A DNA stretch of 64,000 bases from Scytonema hofmannii PCC 7110 (GCF_000346485.2 NZ_KQ976354.1:4243436-4307435); one strand, 5' to 3'. Numbered from the stretch's first letter, positions 42,666-54,883 are shown. Notes: generated by a model from the sequence alone, not told the origin. Translations and numbers: made by a program.

Positions 42666-45035
42666 CTAACTAACCAATTGTGAAGATAAAATTTGATTTC
42701 GTCCTGCTACCTTTGCCTTGTACAACTGAGTATCAGCAACTTGATAAAGTTCTTCCAAGTTAGTACCATCACAAGGGTACTCAGCAATACCCGCACTAAA
42801 GGTGACCTGAAACTTTCGCTCTTTAGTATCAGTAAACTCATGCTGACGAAAAGTGTCTAGGAATCTTGTCATTCGAGCAATACACTGTTGTTGGTTGATA
42901 CCATACAAACCAATAGCAAACTCCTCTCCACCCCAACGAGCTACGGTATCTTCATCGCGAAAACAGCGCTTTAGTAATTCTGCCAACTGCTTCAGGACTT
43001 TATCTCCTGTATCGTGTCCGTAACAATCGTTGATAGATTTAAAGTGGTCTAAGTCTAAAAGTATAAAACACAAAGATTGTTTTTGGCGGTTTGCCAACCG
43101 TAGTAGGTGATTAAAATCTTGCACAGATTTACGACGATTGGTAAGACCCGTGAGCGTATCTATATCTGCTAAACTTTGTAAAATTTTGCTTCGCTCTAGT
43201 CGATTTAGTATACGGGCAATTAATTCTGATTCGATAATTGGTTTGTTTACGTAGTCATCAGCACCGGATGTAAAAACTCGTTGTAATGTGTCTGCATCAT
43301 TATGTGCAGACAAAAACAGTATGGGTAGCTGACTCCAACGAGGATCGGCGCGTACAACTTGGCATAGATCTATGCCGCTAAAATTTGGCATTTCCCAATC
43401 TAAAATTAGCAAATCGGGAGCAAACTGTTCTAATGTATGCCAAAATTCTTGAGGATCGTCTAGCAGCGCTAATTGAAATCCCCAAGGTGACAGTAGTGTT
43501 CGTAAAAAGTCAAGAATTTGAGGATCGTCGTCTACAATCAGCAGCTTTGCTTCTGGAGTGTTCGATTGTTGCAACACTTGCATGACTGCATCCATGACTT
43601 CTGAGGGTGACACGGGTTTTTGCAGAAAACCTCTTCCTCCTAGTTTTGCCGCTTGAACTCGATCGCTAAAACTCTCACTTGCTGTAAACACCAGCACGGG
43701 TACAGGCGATTTGACAGCAGAAAGTTCTACTAACAGTTCAAACCCATTTTCTGAACAATTAGAAAAACTCAGATCTAACAAAATAATGTCTGGTTGAGTG
43801 TGGGCTAAAATTTCTCTAGCATGGGCTAAAGTCGTTGCTGTCTCTGTTTGTATTCCCCGAATCTTGGCTTCTGAGGTCAAAGCTGAGGCGAGTCCCTCAT
43901 CATCATCGACAATTAAGAGGTGTACTGGTTGGTTTGCGATCGCTAGATTCGGGCTAGAGTATAGGTTATCCTTAGGTTGAATATCGACTGGTGATTGGCT
44001 TAATTCTTGCCACAACTTTTGAACCAGTCGAGAAAGATGCTTCACCTCAGCCTGCGTTGGTGTTTCCAAAGTTTTCAATGTTTGTTCAATTTCACGGCAT
44101 ATATGCGTCGCTTCTGTAAAGCCAAAACTACCTAACGATCCCGCTAAAGTGTGTGCTTCCCGCAGGGCGGCTTGTTGCGATACTTCACTGAGAGTGTCTG
44201 TTTTTAAAGCTGCAACAGCCTGCTCGATAGTTTTAACACGCAAGCAGTACTTTTCCTGATGCTTTTCCCATATAGCTTTTAATCTTGACTCGATAGAATG
44301 GGAACTGACTTCGTTGAGTGCAGTGTTGGCTGTTTTCTGACTCTCCTGCGGTTGCTGCGTTTTCATATTGCTCGTCAAACGATAGCCCATCCCGTGAACT
44401 GTCTCAATCAAATCAACGGCTCCTGCTTGCTTGAGTTTTTGCCGTAAACTCTTAATGTGCGCTCTAATGGCATTTGTAGAAGGAGCATCTTCAAATGACC
44501 ACAAATGGTCGAGAAGGGCATTTTGGCTAAAGACTCGCTGCTTGTTAGTTAAAAAAAGTTGTAATAAAGCGTACTCTTTCGGTGTCAGATGCAATCGTTG
44601 CCCATCATATGTTACGTTGCAGTCATTAGGCTCCAAGCACAGTTTTCCCCAATGTAGAGCAGCCAAAGAGGTTGAATCTCCCCGACGAACCGCCGCCCGT
44701 ATCCGAGCCAACAATTCATCAAGTTGGTAGGGCTTCATCAAGTAATCATCTGCCCCAGCATCTAACCCCGCAACCTGAAGAGTACTGCTATCTTGGGCTG
44801 TTAATAGTAGAATTGGTGTGCGATCGCCCTTTGCTCGTAGTTTTTGACAAAACGTAATGCCATCAAGTTTGGGTAGCACCACATCCAATAAAATTAAGTT
44901 ATACGCAAATGCTTCTGCTAATTCCCAAGCAGTTTCACCATCAGCAGCACAATCAACTGAATATTGCTTACTTTCCAGCGTTTCTTTTAATATTTGGGCG
45001 GCAGCCGCATCATCTTCTACAAGCAAAATTTTCAC
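42666..45035 (-). CDS. REC-wHTH-HPt-REC-REC-GGDEF response regulator
   Basis: A 789-residue multidomain signalling protein. Order: OmpR-type receiver (1-118, Asp in LILLDVVLPKLDG), winged-helix DNA-binding domain (about 130-225, IRAHIKSLRQKLKQ and VHGMGYRL), HPt domain (about 260-340, phospho-His in REAHTLAGSLGSFG), receiver 2 (about 372-490, DIILLDLSF), receiver 3 (about 498-615, LLILDWEMPNFSG), and GGDEF (about 625-785, GGEEF with I-site RDED). It could bind DNA and make cyclic di-GMP, with internal phosphotransfer through HPt. Intact, no frameshift. Confidence 0.93.
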   Translation of the reverse strand: MKILLVEDDAAAAQILKETLESKQYSVDCAADGETAWELAEAFAYNLILLDVVLPKLDGITFCQKLRAKGDRTPILLLTAQDSSTLQVAGLDAGADDYLMKPYQLDELLARIRAAVRRGDSTSLAALHWGKLCLEPNDCNVTYDGQRLHLTPKEYALLQLFLTNKQRVFSQNALLDHLWSFEDAPSTNAIRAHIKSLRQKLKQAGAVDLIETVHGMGYRLTSNMKTQQPQESQKTANTALNEVSSHSIESRLKAIWEKHQEKYCLRVKTIEQAVAALKTDTLSEVSQQAALREAHTLAGSLGSFGFTEATHICREIEQTLKTLETPTQAEVKHLSRLVQKLWQELSQSPVDIQPKDNLYSSPNLAIANQPVHLLIVDDDEGLASALTSEAKIRGIQTETATTLAHAREILAHTQPDIILLDLSFSNCSENGFELLVELSAVKSPVPVLVFTASESFSDRVQAAKLGGRGFLQKPVSPSEVMDAVMQVLQQSNTPEAKLLIVDDDPQILDFLRTLLSPWGFQLALLDDPQEFWHTLEQFAPDLLILDWEMPNFSGIDLCQVVRADPRWSQLPILFLSAHNDADTLQRVFTSGADDYVNKPIIESELIARILNRLERSKILQSLADIDTLTGLTNRRKSVQDFNHLLRLANRQKQSLCFILLDLDHFKSINDCYGHDTGDKVLKQLAELLKRCFRDEDTVARWGGEEFAIGLYGINQQQCIARMTRFLDTFRQHEFTDTKERKFQVTFSAGIAEYPCDGTNLEELYQVADTQLYKAKVAGRNQILSSQLVS

Positions 45036-45830
45036 AACGGCTATCTATCCTTAGTAGTGTTGAGTGGAATTTTTAAAATAAATAATTATCATTTACAGGA
45101 AAAGAAGAAACTTTTGGTAAGTCTCGAATTTATCTGTTTTAACATATTCTGAACTTTTATCTTTAAGGGAGCTAGATCCCCGATTTCTTAAAGAAGTCAG
45201 GGTTCTGACCTAAGCCCACATTTTTATACTGAGATATATACATAAATCTTTTATAAACTTCCCATAAAGTTGTGTTTTAGAATTAACAAACAACTATTGT
45301 TCTACCAAATCAAGTTCTTGCCGTCACTTGTGGTAAACCCTGATTTTTCATGGGGAACACCCTGGTTTGTAGTTGCGCTGTCTTCGCATGCATCGCAACT
45401 ACGAACAGAATTAGCGAGATTTTACACTTCGTTATATAGTTACCTTTTTTCTTGCTGACCTACTTAGACTGATAATATTTACTTTTTGTAAACTCCTCAA
45501 CCTATTCACAAAATATTCACAACTAGGGGATAGCGTGATAATGAAATTCTCTAAATATACAGATGTGCCTTAGTGCGTCTTGTACATCTAACATCTTGAC
45601 TCATGCACGATACATTTATCTGCAATTGAGTACAAGTCACATTACTTATATTTACGTACATAAATTTTTTCATGTTTACAAATATCAGTAAAAACCCCGA
45701 TCTAACTAATGAATATTGAAGATTTTTGCCTAGTAGAGATAGATAGCATAATTTACCCGACTTGAAACAGTGCAAAACTTGTAACTCCCAATCCAAAATC
45801 CACAATCCAAAATCCAAAATCACAAAAAGT
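45036..45830. other. upstream region of the large kinase, with repeats
   Basis: An 800-bp noncoding gap. It holds a GATCCCCGATTTCTTAAAG-type hairpin (about 45175-45206), a GTAGTTGCGCTGTC…GCATCGCAACTAC hairpin (about 45370-45402) and a (CCAAAAT)n-like heptamer run at about 45786-45820, just before the kinase start. The rest is AT-rich; no gene is seen. Confidence 0.5.
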
Positions 45831-48800
45831 ATGGCAACCGCACAATTAACCGATTCTACAGACGATCTAAATATTAGAGAACTCATAAAAGTCCTAACAG
45901 CAGTGAAAAAGGGTGACTTTTCCGTGCGAATGCCTATCGACAAAACGGGTTTAGCAGGAAAAGCAGCTGATACTTTGAATGACATTATCGATCTACTGCA
46001 AAAGACGGTTAGGGAATTTGAGCGGATTAGTACAGTCGTTGGCAAAGAAGGAAAACTCTCCCAACGAGCTTCCTTAGGTGGTGCTGGTGGTGCGTGGACA
46101 GCCTGTGTTGAGTACGTAAATACACTCATGTCAGACTTAGTCCAACCTATGGCGGAAACGTCTCGCGTGATTCGGGCGGTTGCTAACGGTGACCTTTCCC
46201 AAACTATAGCGCTGGAAATTGATGGCAGCCCTCTCAAGGGAGAATTCCTGCAAACAGGTCAAATAGTTAACACCATGGTGGCGCAACTGAATTCCTTTGC
46301 TTCTGAAGTCATTCGAGTTGCTAGGGAGGTGGGAACGGAGGGCAAACTTGGCGGACAAGCAGAAGTTAAGGGGGTTGCTGGAACTTGGAAAGATTTAACG
46401 GATAACGTCAACTTGATGGCGGGTAACCTGACTGCACAAGTTCGCAATATTGCAGAAGTGACGAAAGCTGTGGCAAACGGTGACCTTTCTAAGAAAATTA
46501 CTGTTGATGTGAAAGGGGAAATTTTAGAGCTAAAAGACACTGTGAACGTAATGGTGGATCAGCTCAATTCCTTTGCATCAGAGGTGACGCGGGTAGCCCG
46601 TGAAGTGGGTTCTGAAGGGAAGTTGGGCGTACAAGCTGAGGTGCGGGGGGTTGCCGGTACTTGGAAGGATTTGACTGACAGCGTAAACTCAATGGCAGGA
46701 AATTTGACGGCGCAAGTCCGTAATATTGCTGAGGTTTCTACTGCGATCGCCAATGGTGACCTCTCAAAACAAATTACTGTGGATGTCAAGGGTGAAATTT
46801 TAGAGCTAAAAAACACTATCAATACAATGGTGGATCAACTCTCGTCTTTTGCCTCTGAGGTGACGCGGGTTGCTCGTGAAGTGGGTTCCGAAGGGAAGCT
46901 AGGCGTACAAGCTGAGGTGCGGGGAGTTGCCGGAACTTGGAAGGATTTGACGGATAGCGTGAACTCAATGGCGGGGAATTTAACAGGTCAGGTACGTAAT
47001 ATTGCGGAAGTGGCAACTGCGATCGCAAATGGCGACCTGTCGAAAAAGATTACTGTTGATGTCAAAGGGGAAATCTTAGAACTAAAAAACACCATGAATA
47101 TCATGGTGGATCAGTTGTCTTCTTTTGCCTCTGAGGTAACGCGGGTGGCAAGAGAAGTGGGGTCTGAAGGGAAACTGGGCGTACAAGCAGAAGTTCCTGG
47201 TGTTGCAGGGACGTGGAAGGATTTGACGGATAGTGTTAATTCCATGGCAGGGAATTTAACGGGTCAGGTACGTAATATTGCGGAAGTGGCAACGGCGATC
47301 GCAAATGGTGACCTCTCGAAGAAAATTACCGTTCAGGTAAAAGGGGAAATCTTAGAACTAAAAAACACCATGAACATCATGGTGGATCAGTTATCTTCTT
47401 TTGCCTCTGAGGTGACGCGGGTAGCCCGTGAAGTCGGTTCTGAAGGGAAACTGGGGGGTCAAGCAGATGTGCGAGGTGTTGCCGGAACTTGGAAAGATTT
47501 GACAGATTCAGTAAACTTCATGGCAGGAAGTTTAACAGCGCAAGTCCGTAACATTGCGGAAGTGACAACGGCTGTAGCCAATGGCGACCTCTCCAAGAAA
47601 ATCACGGTGGATGTGAAAGGCGAAATTTTGGAGTTAAAAAACACCATCAATACAATGGTGGATCAGCTGAACTCCTTTGCTTCTGAAGTCACTAGGGTGG
47701 CGCGAGAGGTGGGAACGGAAGGGAAACTCGGCGTACAAGCTTTAGTTCCGGGTGTTGCAGGGACGTGGAAGGATTTAACAGATTCGGTGAATTCAATGGC
47801 TGGTAATCTGACAGCCCAGGTAAGAAACATTGCGGAAGTTGCTACAGCCATTGCCAATGGAGACTTGTCGAAAAAAATCACGGTTGATGTGAAAGGGGAA
47901 ATTTTGGAGTTAAAAAACACCATGAACATCATGGTGGATCAACTTTCCTCCTTTGCATCAGAGGTGACGCGGGTGGCGCGGGAAGTGGGTTCGGAAGGCA
48001 AACTTGGTGTCCAAGCAGATGTGCGGGGTGTAGCGGGAACCTGGAAGGACTTGACCGACAGCGTGAATTTCATGGCGGGAAGTTTAACAGCACAGGTACG
48101 AAATATTGCTGCAGTCACAACAGCTGTAGCGAATGGCGACCTCTCGAAGAAAATTACTGTGGATGTTAAGGGCGAAATTTTGGAGTTGAAAAACACCGTC
48201 AACACAATGGTGGATCAGCTGAACTCCTTTGCATCAGAGGTAACAAGGGTAGCCCGTGAAGTAGGAACTGAGGGGAAACTCGGCGTGCAAGCCCAAGTCC
48301 AAGGTGTAGCGGGAACTTGGAAGGATTTGACCGATTCTGTGAATTCCATGGCAGGAAGTTTAACATCCCAAGTCCGTAATATTGCGGATGTGACAACGGC
48401 AGTTGCCAATGGTGACCTCTCCAAGAAGATTACCGTAGATGTGAAAGGTGAGATTTTGGAACTGAAAAACACGATCAATACGATGGTGGACCAGTTAAAC
48501 TCCTTTGCATCAGAAGTGACAAGGGTTGCTCGTGAAGTGGGAACGGAAGGTAAACTGGGTGTCCAAGCTTATGTCAGAGGTGTAGCAGGAACTTGGAAGG
48601 ATTTGACCGATAACGTCAACTTGATGGCGGGGAACCTGACAGCACAAGTCCGGAACATTGCAGAAGTGACGAAGGCGGTGGCAAATGGTGACCTCTCGAA
48701 GAAGATTACCGTGGATGTCAAAGGTGAGATTTTGGATTTGAAAGACACCATCAATACAATGGTGGATCAGCTTTCTTCTTTTGCATCAGAGGTGACACGG

Positions 48801-51800
48801 GTAGCCCGTGAAGTGGGTAGTGAAGGGAAACTCGGCGGTCAGGCGCAAGTTGCAGGGGTCGCGGGTACTTGGAAAGATTTGACCGAGTCTGTGAACTCAA
48901 TGGCTGGTAACTTAACAGCACAAGTGCGGGGAATTGCCAAAATTGTGACAGCTGTTGCGAATGGTGACTTGAAACGCAAGTTGATGTTAGAGGCAAAAGG
49001 GGAGATTGAAACCCTTGCTGACACCATTAACGAAATGATTGATACCCTTGCAACCTTTGCCGACCAGGTTACCACAGTAGCGCGAGAAGTCGGGATTGAA
49101 GGGAAATTGGGAGGTCAGGCAAAAGTACCGGGGGCTGCGGGTACGTGGAGAGATTTGACAGATAACGTAAACGAACTGGCTGCTACTCTCACAACTCAGT
49201 TACGTGCGATCGCTGAAGTGGCTATTGCTGTGACGAAAGGGGATCTAACTCGTTCAATTGCTGTGGAAGCACAAGGTGAGGTAGCAATCCTGAAGGACAA
49301 CATCAACCAAATGATTTCTAATTTGCGGGAAACGACGCAGAAAAACACCGAACAAGACTGGTTGAAAACTAATTTAGCCAAGTTTACCCGCATGCTTCAG
49401 GGACAGCGAGACTTGGAGACAGTTTCCCGACTGATTCTCTCAGAACTCGCTCCATTGGTGGGAGCTGCTCACGGCGTATTCTATCTGATGGATATAGTAG
49501 AACAGCATATGCCGTTGTTGAAATTGCTCAGTACTTTTGCTTACCAGGAACGCAAGCATTTGTCACACCAGTTCCGCTTGGGTGAAGGGTTGGTGGGACA
49601 ATGTGCAATAGAAAAACAACGGATTCTGCTGATTGATGTACCGGATAACTATGTCAAGATTAACTCTGGGCTTGGAGAAGCGACTCCGTTGAATGTTGTT
49701 GTCTTACCCGTACTTTTTGAAGGACAGGTAACGGCGGTGATTGAACTCGCTTCCTTCCGACGCTTTAGTGAGATTCATTTAACTTTCTTAGACCAACTGA
49801 CAGAAAGTATTGCCATCGTCTTGAATACGATCGCAGCTAGCATGCGGACTGAGGAGTTGCTCAAGCAGTCGCAATCTTTAGCAGAAGAACTGCAGAGTCA
49901 GCAAAACGAACTGAGAGAAACTAACCAGCGATTGGAACAACAAGCGAAATCCCTACAAGCGTCTGAAGAACTGTTAAAGCAGCAGCAGGAACAGTTGAAG
50001 GGAAATAATGAAGAACTAGAAGAAAAAGCCCGCTTGTTAGCACTGCAAAACAGCGAAGTGGAATACAAAAATGCTGAGATTGAACAAGCAAGACAATCTA
50101 TTGAAGAAAAAGCTTCGCAACTCGCACTGACTTCCAAGTATAAATCTGAATTTTTAGCGAATATGTCCCATGAGTTGCGAACACCGCTAAACAGCTTGCT
50201 GCTTTTAGCCAGATTGCTGACTCAAAATGCTAATGGTAATTTGAATGAAAAACAAATTGAATATGCTGAAACAATTTATTCAGCAGGAAATGAATTGCTA
50301 GCGTTAATTAATGACATCCTTGATTTGGCAAAAATCGAGTCTGGTACGATGGCAATTCAAATCGACCAGATGCTGTTCGCCGACTTGCACAATTATCTCG
50401 AACGCACTTTCCACCAAATTGCTACAGATAAAGGATTAGCTTTTAGTATCGAATTTTCTCCTTCTTTACCTCGTGCCATCTATACTGATGTCAAACGCTT
50501 ACAACAAATCCTCAAAAATCTCCTTTCTAATGCTTTTAAGTTTACACAACAAGGAGAAGTCTGTTTCTGGGTGGAACCGGCTATTTCTGGGTGGAATAAT
50601 AGCTTGGAGTCTTTGAATAATGCCGATCTGGTGTTGGCTTTTGTTGTCAGCGATACAGGGATTGGTATTGCTCCAGACAAGCAGAAAGTGATTTTTGAAG
50701 CGTTTCAGCAAGCAGATGGAACAACCAGCCGCAAATATGGTGGGACTGGTTTGGGCTTGTCCATTAGTCGAGAAATCGCGAGTCTGTTAGGTGGAGAAAT
50801 TACTCTCGTCAGTCAGTTGGGTGAGGGTAGCACTTTTACACTTCACATACCGCAAACTTATTTAGGAGGCGATCGCTACAGTACGAGTGTCTCGTCTGCT
50901 CCCATATTTAGACCTTCAATATCAAATAACTTGAGAAAAAGGTTGCTGAATAACGCCTTGAATCAAGAGTCAAGTGTCACGGAAAAAATCGCAACTCCCT
51001 CGCCATCCCAAAACCCTGTTGTGAAAAAAACAGAAGAACAACCTCCCAAACAACATTCTCAAATTCAACCTTCTCACTTCCAAACAGGGATTGTCTCCAA
51101 ACCAAACTTCAACCAAAAACTTACTCCCACAACTCAAAACTCTCAGATAGAACCAACAACTTCCACGTCATCTTCTGTCATAAAATCTATTATTCCTGAA
51201 GTCGTTTGTCCCCTCCAAACCTCAGTTTTGATTGATGACCGAGGCAATATTAAGGCGGGCGATCGCGTGCTTCTCATTGTGGATGATGATATTAAATTTG
51301 CTCATATCCTCTTAGATATGGCACGAGAGAAAGGTTTTAAGGGGATCGTTGCCTTGCAAGGTGAAATAGGTTGGCAATTGGCACAAGAATACGTACCAGA
51401 TGCAATTCTCTTAGACATTTGTTTGCCAGTTACAAATGGCTGGGTAATTCTTGACCGTCTAAAGCACGAACTGAAAACACGGCACATTCCCGTACATATC
51501 ATGACAGTTGCTGGTGAAGAATACCAACGCGGTTTAAAACAAGGAGCGCTATCATATTTACAAAAGCCTGTTACTAACGAGCAACTCGCTCAAACATTGG
51601 ATAGTATCAAAGATTTTATTGAGCGCAAGAAAAAAACCTTGCTAGCCCTGGTGGACGATATGGAAGCTCGCAAAATTGTCGAGCTACTCAATAATGATGA
51701 TACCGTTGTCGAGGTAGTCCATTCTTTAGCAGCAGCACTGCAAACACTACTCAAAAAGCGATGTGATTGTCTTGTTATTAATTGGGCATTGCCAGATACC

Positions 51801-52472
51801 AGCAATTTTGAACTCCTTGAGGAACTAGATCGGCAGATGAGAGGTTATCTAGCTCCAGGCTTGGTATTTTTGCCAATTATTATCTACAGCGAGCGGGATT
51901 TGACGCCAAAAGAAGAGAGCATCATGAAATCTTTAGAAGCAACGATCTTGATGAAAGACGAACAGATTTTGATGCGTCTTTTTGAGAGAACAACTCTCTT
52001 CTTGCATTTAGCCCAAACAAATCTCTCTAAATCCAAGCGCCATATGTTAGAGGCATGCTATCAAATTTGTCCCGAACTGGCTGGCAAGAAAGTACTCATC
52101 GTGGATGATGATGTACGTAATGTTTTTGCCCTCACCAATACGTTAGAAACATATCACGTCCAAGTCCTGTTTGCAGAAAACGGTAAGGAAGGAATTACCC
52201 TCATCCAAAACACACCAGAAATTGATATTGTTTTAATGGATGTGATGATGCCAGAGATGGACGGATATGAAACAATACGCACAATTCGCTCTTTTAATCA
52301 GTTTCAATCTTTACCAATCATTGCACTGACAGCGAAAGCCATGCCAGGGGATCGCGAAAAGTGTCTTGCATCTGGCGCATCTGACTACATTACAAAACCA
52401 GTGGACATTCAGCAATTACTCTCGCTCATGCGCGTCTTATTGGATGAATATAATTCATCTCATGTGCCATAG
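45831..52472 (+). CDS. giant hybrid histidine kinase: HAMP array - GAF - HisKA - HATPase - three receivers
   Basis: About 2213 residues from ATG 45831 ([12 protein letters not shown]); an ATG 23 codons upstream lies in heptamer repeats. Residues about 35-1173 are tandem HAMP-like units, most with a 92-residue period ([20 protein letters not shown]…[18 protein letters not shown]). GAF follows at about 1195-1335, then a coiled coil, HisKA with phospho-His1447 ([10 protein letters not shown]), HATPase (about 1556-1680, [17 protein letters not shown]), a Ser/Pro/Gln linker and three receivers. The first and third keep Asp ([25 protein letters not shown]); the second has Asn (LVINWALPD) and is degenerate. 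No transmembrane segment, so probably cytosolic, resembling fungal group III (Nik1-type) kinases. Confidence 0.93.
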   Translation: MATAQLTDSTDDLNIRELIKVLTAVKKGDFSVRMPIDKTGLAGKAADTLNDIIDLLQKTVREFERISTVVGKEGKLSQRASLGGAGGAWTACVEYVNTLMSDLVQPMAETSRVIRAVANGDLSQTIALEIDGSPLKGEFLQTGQIVNTMVAQLNSFASEVIRVAREVGTEGKLGGQAEVKGVAGTWKDLTDNVNLMAGNLTAQVRNIAEVTKAVANGDLSKKITVDVKGEILELKDTVNVMVDQLNSFASEVTRVAREVGSEGKLGVQAEVRGVAGTWKDLTDSVNSMAGNLTAQVRNIAEVSTAIANGDLSKQITVDVKGEILELKNTINTMVDQLSSFASEVTRVAREVGSEGKLGVQAEVRGVAGTWKDLTDSVNSMAGNLTGQVRNIAEVATAIANGDLSKKITVDVKGEILELKNTMNIMVDQLSSFASEVTRVAREVGSEGKLGVQAEVPGVAGTWKDLTDSVNSMAGNLTGQVRNIAEVATAIANGDLSKKITVQVKGEILELKNTMNIMVDQLSSFASEVTRVAREVGSEGKLGGQADVRGVAGTWKDLTDSVNFMAGSLTAQVRNIAEVTTAVANGDLSKKITVDVKGEILELKNTINTMVDQLNSFASEVTRVAREVGTEGKLGVQALVPGVAGTWKDLTDSVNSMAGNLTAQVRNIAEVATAIANGDLSKKITVDVKGEILELKNTMNIMVDQLSSFASEVTRVAREVGSEGKLGVQADVRGVAGTWKDLTDSVNFMAGSLTAQVRNIAAVTTAVANGDLSKKITVDVKGEILELKNTVNTMVDQLNSFASEVTRVAREVGTEGKLGVQAQVQGVAGTWKDLTDSVNSMAGSLTSQVRNIADVTTAVANGDLSKKITVDVKGEILELKNTINTMVDQLNSFASEVTRVAREVGTEGKLGVQAYVRGVAGTWKDLTDNVNLMAGNLTAQVRNIAEVTKAVANGDLSKKITVDVKGEILDLKDTINTMVDQLSSFASEVTRVAREVGSEGKLGGQAQVAGVAGTWKDLTESVNSMAGNLTAQVRGIAKIVTAVANGDLKRKLMLEAKGEIETLADTINEMIDTLATFADQVTTVAREVGIEGKLGGQAKVPGAAGTWRDLTDNVNELAATLTTQLRAIAEVAIAVTKGDLTRSIAVEAQGEVAILKDNINQMISNLRETTQKNTEQDWLKTNLAKFTRMLQGQRDLETVSRLILSELAPLVGAAHGVFYLMDIVEQHMPLLKLLSTFAYQERKHLSHQFRLGEGLVGQCAIEKQRILLIDVPDNYVKINSGLGEATPLNVVVLPVLFEGQVTAVIELASFRRFSEIHLTFLDQLTESIAIVLNTIAASMRTEELLKQSQSLAEELQSQQNELRETNQRLEQQAKSLQASEELLKQQQEQLKGNNEELEEKARLLALQNSEVEYKNAEIEQARQSIEEKASQLALTSKYKSEFLANMSHELRTPLNSLLLLARLLTQNANGNLNEKQIEYAETIYSAGNELLALINDILDLAKIESGTMAIQIDQMLFADLHNYLERTFHQIATDKGLAFSIEFSPSLPRAIYTDVKRLQQILKNLLSNAFKFTQQGEVCFWVEPAISGWNNSLESLNNADLVLAFVVSDTGIGIAPDKQKVIFEAFQQADGTTSRKYGGTGLGLSISREIASLLGGEITLVSQLGEGSTFTLHIPQTYLGGDRYSTSVSSAPIFRPSISNNLRKRLLNNALNQESSVTEKIATPSPSQNPVVKKTEEQPPKQHSQIQPSHFQTGIVSKPNFNQKLTPTTQNSQIEPTTSTSSSVIKSIIPEVVCPLQTSVLIDDRGNIKAGDRVLLIVDDDIKFAHILLDMAREKGFKGIVALQGEIGWQLAQEYVPDAILLDICLPVTNGWVILDRLKHELKTRHIPVHIMTVAGEEYQRGLKQGALSYLQKPVTNEQLAQTLDSIKDFIERKKKTLLALVDDMEARKIVELLNNDDTVVEVVHSLAAALQTLLKKRCDCLVINWALPDTSNFELLEELDRQMRGYLAPGLVFLPIIIYSERDLTPKEESIMKSLEATILMKDEQILMRLFERTTLFLHLAQTNLSKSKRHMLEACYQICPELAGKKVLIVDDDVRNVFALTNTLETYHVQVLFAENGKEGITLIQNTPEIDIVLMDVMMPEMDGYETIRTIRSFNQFQSLPIIALTAKAMPGDREKCLASGASDYITKPVDIQQLLSLMRVLLDEYNSSHVP
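46270..49100 (+). repeat. 276-bp coding tandem repeats (HAMP array)
   Basis: About ten consecutive 276-bp units, each starting near GTGGATCAG(C/T)T(G/C) as at 46555 and 46831. Units differ mostly at third positions and at a small set of codons (EVRG, EVPG, DVRG, LVPG, QVQG, YVRG). The first and last units ([29 protein letters not shown]) are diverged, as expected if recombination homogenises the interior. Confidence 0.9.
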
Positions 52473-52500
52473 CACTCTCTTGCTTCCAGGCTTGATGCAA

Positions 52501-52531
52501 GATCCCCGACTTCTTTAAGAAGTCGGGGATC
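52501..52531. terminator. hairpin after the giant kinase gene
   Basis: GATCCCCGACTTCTT (52501-52515) pairs with AAGAAGTCGGGGATC (52517-52531), an essentially perfect palindrome. Same family as 8677 and 39457. It lies between the giant kinase and the next kinase gene, so it may reduce read-through. Confidence 0.5.
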
Positions 52532-52566
52532 TGACCAACCTAACAGAACAAATAAGGAAAAAATTT

Positions 52567-54516
52567 ATGTATACCGAACAGAAAGTCAACATTCTTCTTG
52601 TTGACGATCGCCCAGAAAATCTACTAGCTCTCGTGGCAACACTAGAGACTTTAGAACAGAATTTAGTCACAGCCACATCGGGAGAAGAAGCATTGAAGTA
52701 CATTCTCCAAATGGATTTTGCTGTTATCCTACTTGATGTCCATATGCCCGGTCTCAACGGATTTGAAACAGCAGAAATTATTAGAACCCGTCAAAGAAAC
52801 CAAAATACCCCTATTATTTTTTTAACGGCTTATAGTAGAAGCGAAAACTTCATTTTTCAAGGTTATTCAGTTGGGGCAGTAGATTATATGCTCAAACCAA
52901 TTGTACCAGAAATATTAATATCCAAGGTAGTCGTTTTTATTGAATTGTTTAAGAAAACGGCTGAGATCAAACAACAAGCAGAAAGACTTGCAGATAGTAA
53001 CAAATTTCTGCAAAAACAAATTAAAGAACATCAGCAGACTGAGAAATTGCTGCGGAAAAGAGAGGGAGAATTTGCAGCTATCTTTCGAGCCATACCAGAT
53101 GTCATTATTTTCGTTAATAAGGATGGGCTGATTACTATAGCAAACCCTGCAGTCAGCACTGTATTTGGTTATGAACCCGAAGAACTTATTGGTAAAAAAT
53201 ATCAATTTTTATGTCACAAATCAGAAGAAGAAATTTCATGTTGTAAAATTCAATGTTTTCAAAGAAAATTTCAAAACAATATAGAAAATTATTATCGAAA
53301 AAATGGTGAAAAATTCATTGGAGAAACAATTAATACTTTTGTCGATGATAGCGAAGGAAATATTATAGGTTTTTTACATATTATTCGTGATATTACAGAA
53401 CGCAAACAAGCAGAAGAGAAAATAGCCAACCTTTACCATCAAAATCAACTCATTTTGCAATCAGCGGGTGAAGGAATTTATGGAATAAATCGAGATGGGA
53501 AAACAATATTTATTAATCCAGCCGCATCAAAAATGCTCGGCTATCAAGTGGAAGAACTTATCGAACAACCAATAGACATAATTCTAAATCATACAAAATA
53601 TAATAACAAAAGTCCCATTTACCAATCATTGAAAAATGGGACAGTTCAAAATGTAACAAAGGAAGAGTTTTTACGAAAAGATGGCTCTAGTTTTCCCGTT
53701 GAATATGTCAGCACACCCATTATTGAAAATGACGAAACTGCTGGAGCCGTGATTACCTTTAAAGACATTACTGAAAGAAATATGATAGAACGAATGAAAG
53801 ACGAATTTATTTCCGTTGTCAGTCACGAAATTCGCACACCTTTAACCTCAATTCAAGGTTCTTTAAGTTTGCTATTAAGTGGTAAGCTGAATGTTCAGTC
53901 TGACAAAGGTAAGCGAGTCATTCAAATTGCGGCAGATGGCTCGGAGCGTTTGATAAGCTTGGTGAATGATATTCTCGATTTAGAGCGTTTGACATCAGGC
54001 GCAATCAATTGGGTTAAACAGCGCTGTCATGCAGGTCAGTTAATGCTCAAAGCCACAGAAATGATGCAAACAATGGCAAATAATGCTGGCATCACTCTAT
54101 CAGTTTTTCCTCAAAATATTGAACTAGATGCGGCTGGCGAGCGTATTATTCAAGTGCTTACAAACCTACTGAGTAATGCCATCAAATTTTCAGAGAAAGG
54201 TTCAATCGTTGAGTTGACTGTAGAATCCTATCCGATTGCCACATCAAGTCATTGTAATTATGTATTATTCAAAGTTAAAGACCAAGGAAGGGGCATTCCT
54301 GCTAACAAATTAGAATGTATTTTTGAGCGATTTCAGCAAGTTGATGCTTCCGACTCTCGTGCAAAAGGAGGAACGGGTTTGGGGCTAGCGATTTGTCGCA
54401 ATATTATACGCGAACACAACGGCAAGATTTGGGTTGAAAGCACTGAAGGAAAAGGCAGTATTTTTTACTTTACAGTACCTGGGCTAAAAGCAGAGGATAA
54501 AAAAGATGACAACTAA
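52567..54516 (+). CDS. REC-PAS-PAS histidine kinase
   Basis: A 649-residue kinase with an N-terminal receiver (1-125, Asp in AVILLDVHMPGLNG, Lys in YMLKPIVP), a short coiled coil, two PAS domains (about 170-285 with VIIFVNKDGLITIANPA, and about 295-410 with IYGINRDGKTIFINPAA), HisKA with phospho-His at about residue 419 (VVSHEIRTPLTS), and HATPase (LLSNAIKFS, GTGLGLAIC). It is cytosolic. The N-terminal receiver suggests it acts downstream of another kinase, plausibly the giant hybrid kinase before it. It overlaps the next receiver gene by 11 bp. Confidence 0.95.
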   Translation: MYTEQKVNILLVDDRPENLLALVATLETLEQNLVTATSGEEALKYILQMDFAVILLDVHMPGLNGFETAEIIRTRQRNQNTPIIFLTAYSRSENFIFQGYSVGAVDYMLKPIVPEILISKVVVFIELFKKTAEIKQQAERLADSNKFLQKQIKEHQQTEKLLRKREGEFAAIFRAIPDVIIFVNKDGLITIANPAVSTVFGYEPEELIGKKYQFLCHKSEEEISCCKIQCFQRKFQNNIENYYRKNGEKFIGETINTFVDDSEGNIIGFLHIIRDITERKQAEEKIANLYHQNQLILQSAGEGIYGINRDGKTIFINPAASKMLGYQVEELIEQPIDIILNHTKYNNKSPIYQSLKNGTVQNVTKEEFLRKDGSSFPVEYVSTPIIENDETAGAVITFKDITERNMIERMKDEFISVVSHEIRTPLTSIQGSLSLLLSGKLNVQSDKGKRVIQIAADGSERLISLVNDILDLERLTSGAINWVKQRCHAGQLMLKATEMMQTMANNAGITLSVFPQNIELDAAGERIIQVLTNLLSNAIKFSEKGSIVELTVESYPIATSSHCNYVLFKVKDQGRGIPANKLECIFERFQQVDASDSRAKGGTGLGLAICRNIIREHNGKIWVESTEGKGSIFYFTVPGLKAEDKKDDN

Positions 54517-54883
54517 GACAATTTTGGTAATTGATGACGAAGAAGGTGTGCGAGAACTCGTTCAAGTCTGTTTAGAAACTATAGGAGGTTGGGATGTTTT
54601 CACAGCCCCTCGCGGTAAAGAAGGATTAGCGATAGCTGAAACTAAACAACCTGATGCAATTCTTTTAGATGTGATGATGCCTGATATGGATGGTCCTACA
54701 ACTTTAAAAAAATTACAGGCAAACGAGTTAACAAACCACATTCCAACTATTTTTCTAACAGCAAAAGCCATGATTAGCGAACAACAGCAGTTCCGCAACT
54801 TGGGTGTAGCTGGAATCATTACTAAGCCCTTCGATGCTCTTGATTTAATCGAGCGGATTCGAGAGATTCTTTTGTGGGAATAG
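54506..54883 (+). CDS. single-domain response regulator
   Basis: A 125-residue stand-alone CheY-like receiver: acidic pair in VIDDEEGV, phospho-Asp in ILLDVMMPDMDG, Thr in FLTAKA, Lys in ITKPFDA. It starts 11 bp inside the end of the PAS kinase gene, so the two are translationally coupled and it is the likely direct phosphoacceptor. The final codon and stop (GAA-TAG) lie at the start of a GGGAATA heptamer array. Confidence 0.95.
   Translation: MTTKTILVIDDEEGVRELVQVCLETIGGWDVFTAPRGKEGLAIAETKQPDAILLDVMMPDMDGPTTLKKLQANELTNHIPTIFLTAKAMISEQQQFRNLGVAGIITKPFDALDLIERIREILLWE

Noticed and set aside
45551-46237. 228-codon minus-strand ORF overlapping the giant kinase start, and similar minus-strand ORFs through 46-49 kb
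   Set aside because: They are antisense shadows of the HAMP repeats, repeating the same peptide every 276 bp.
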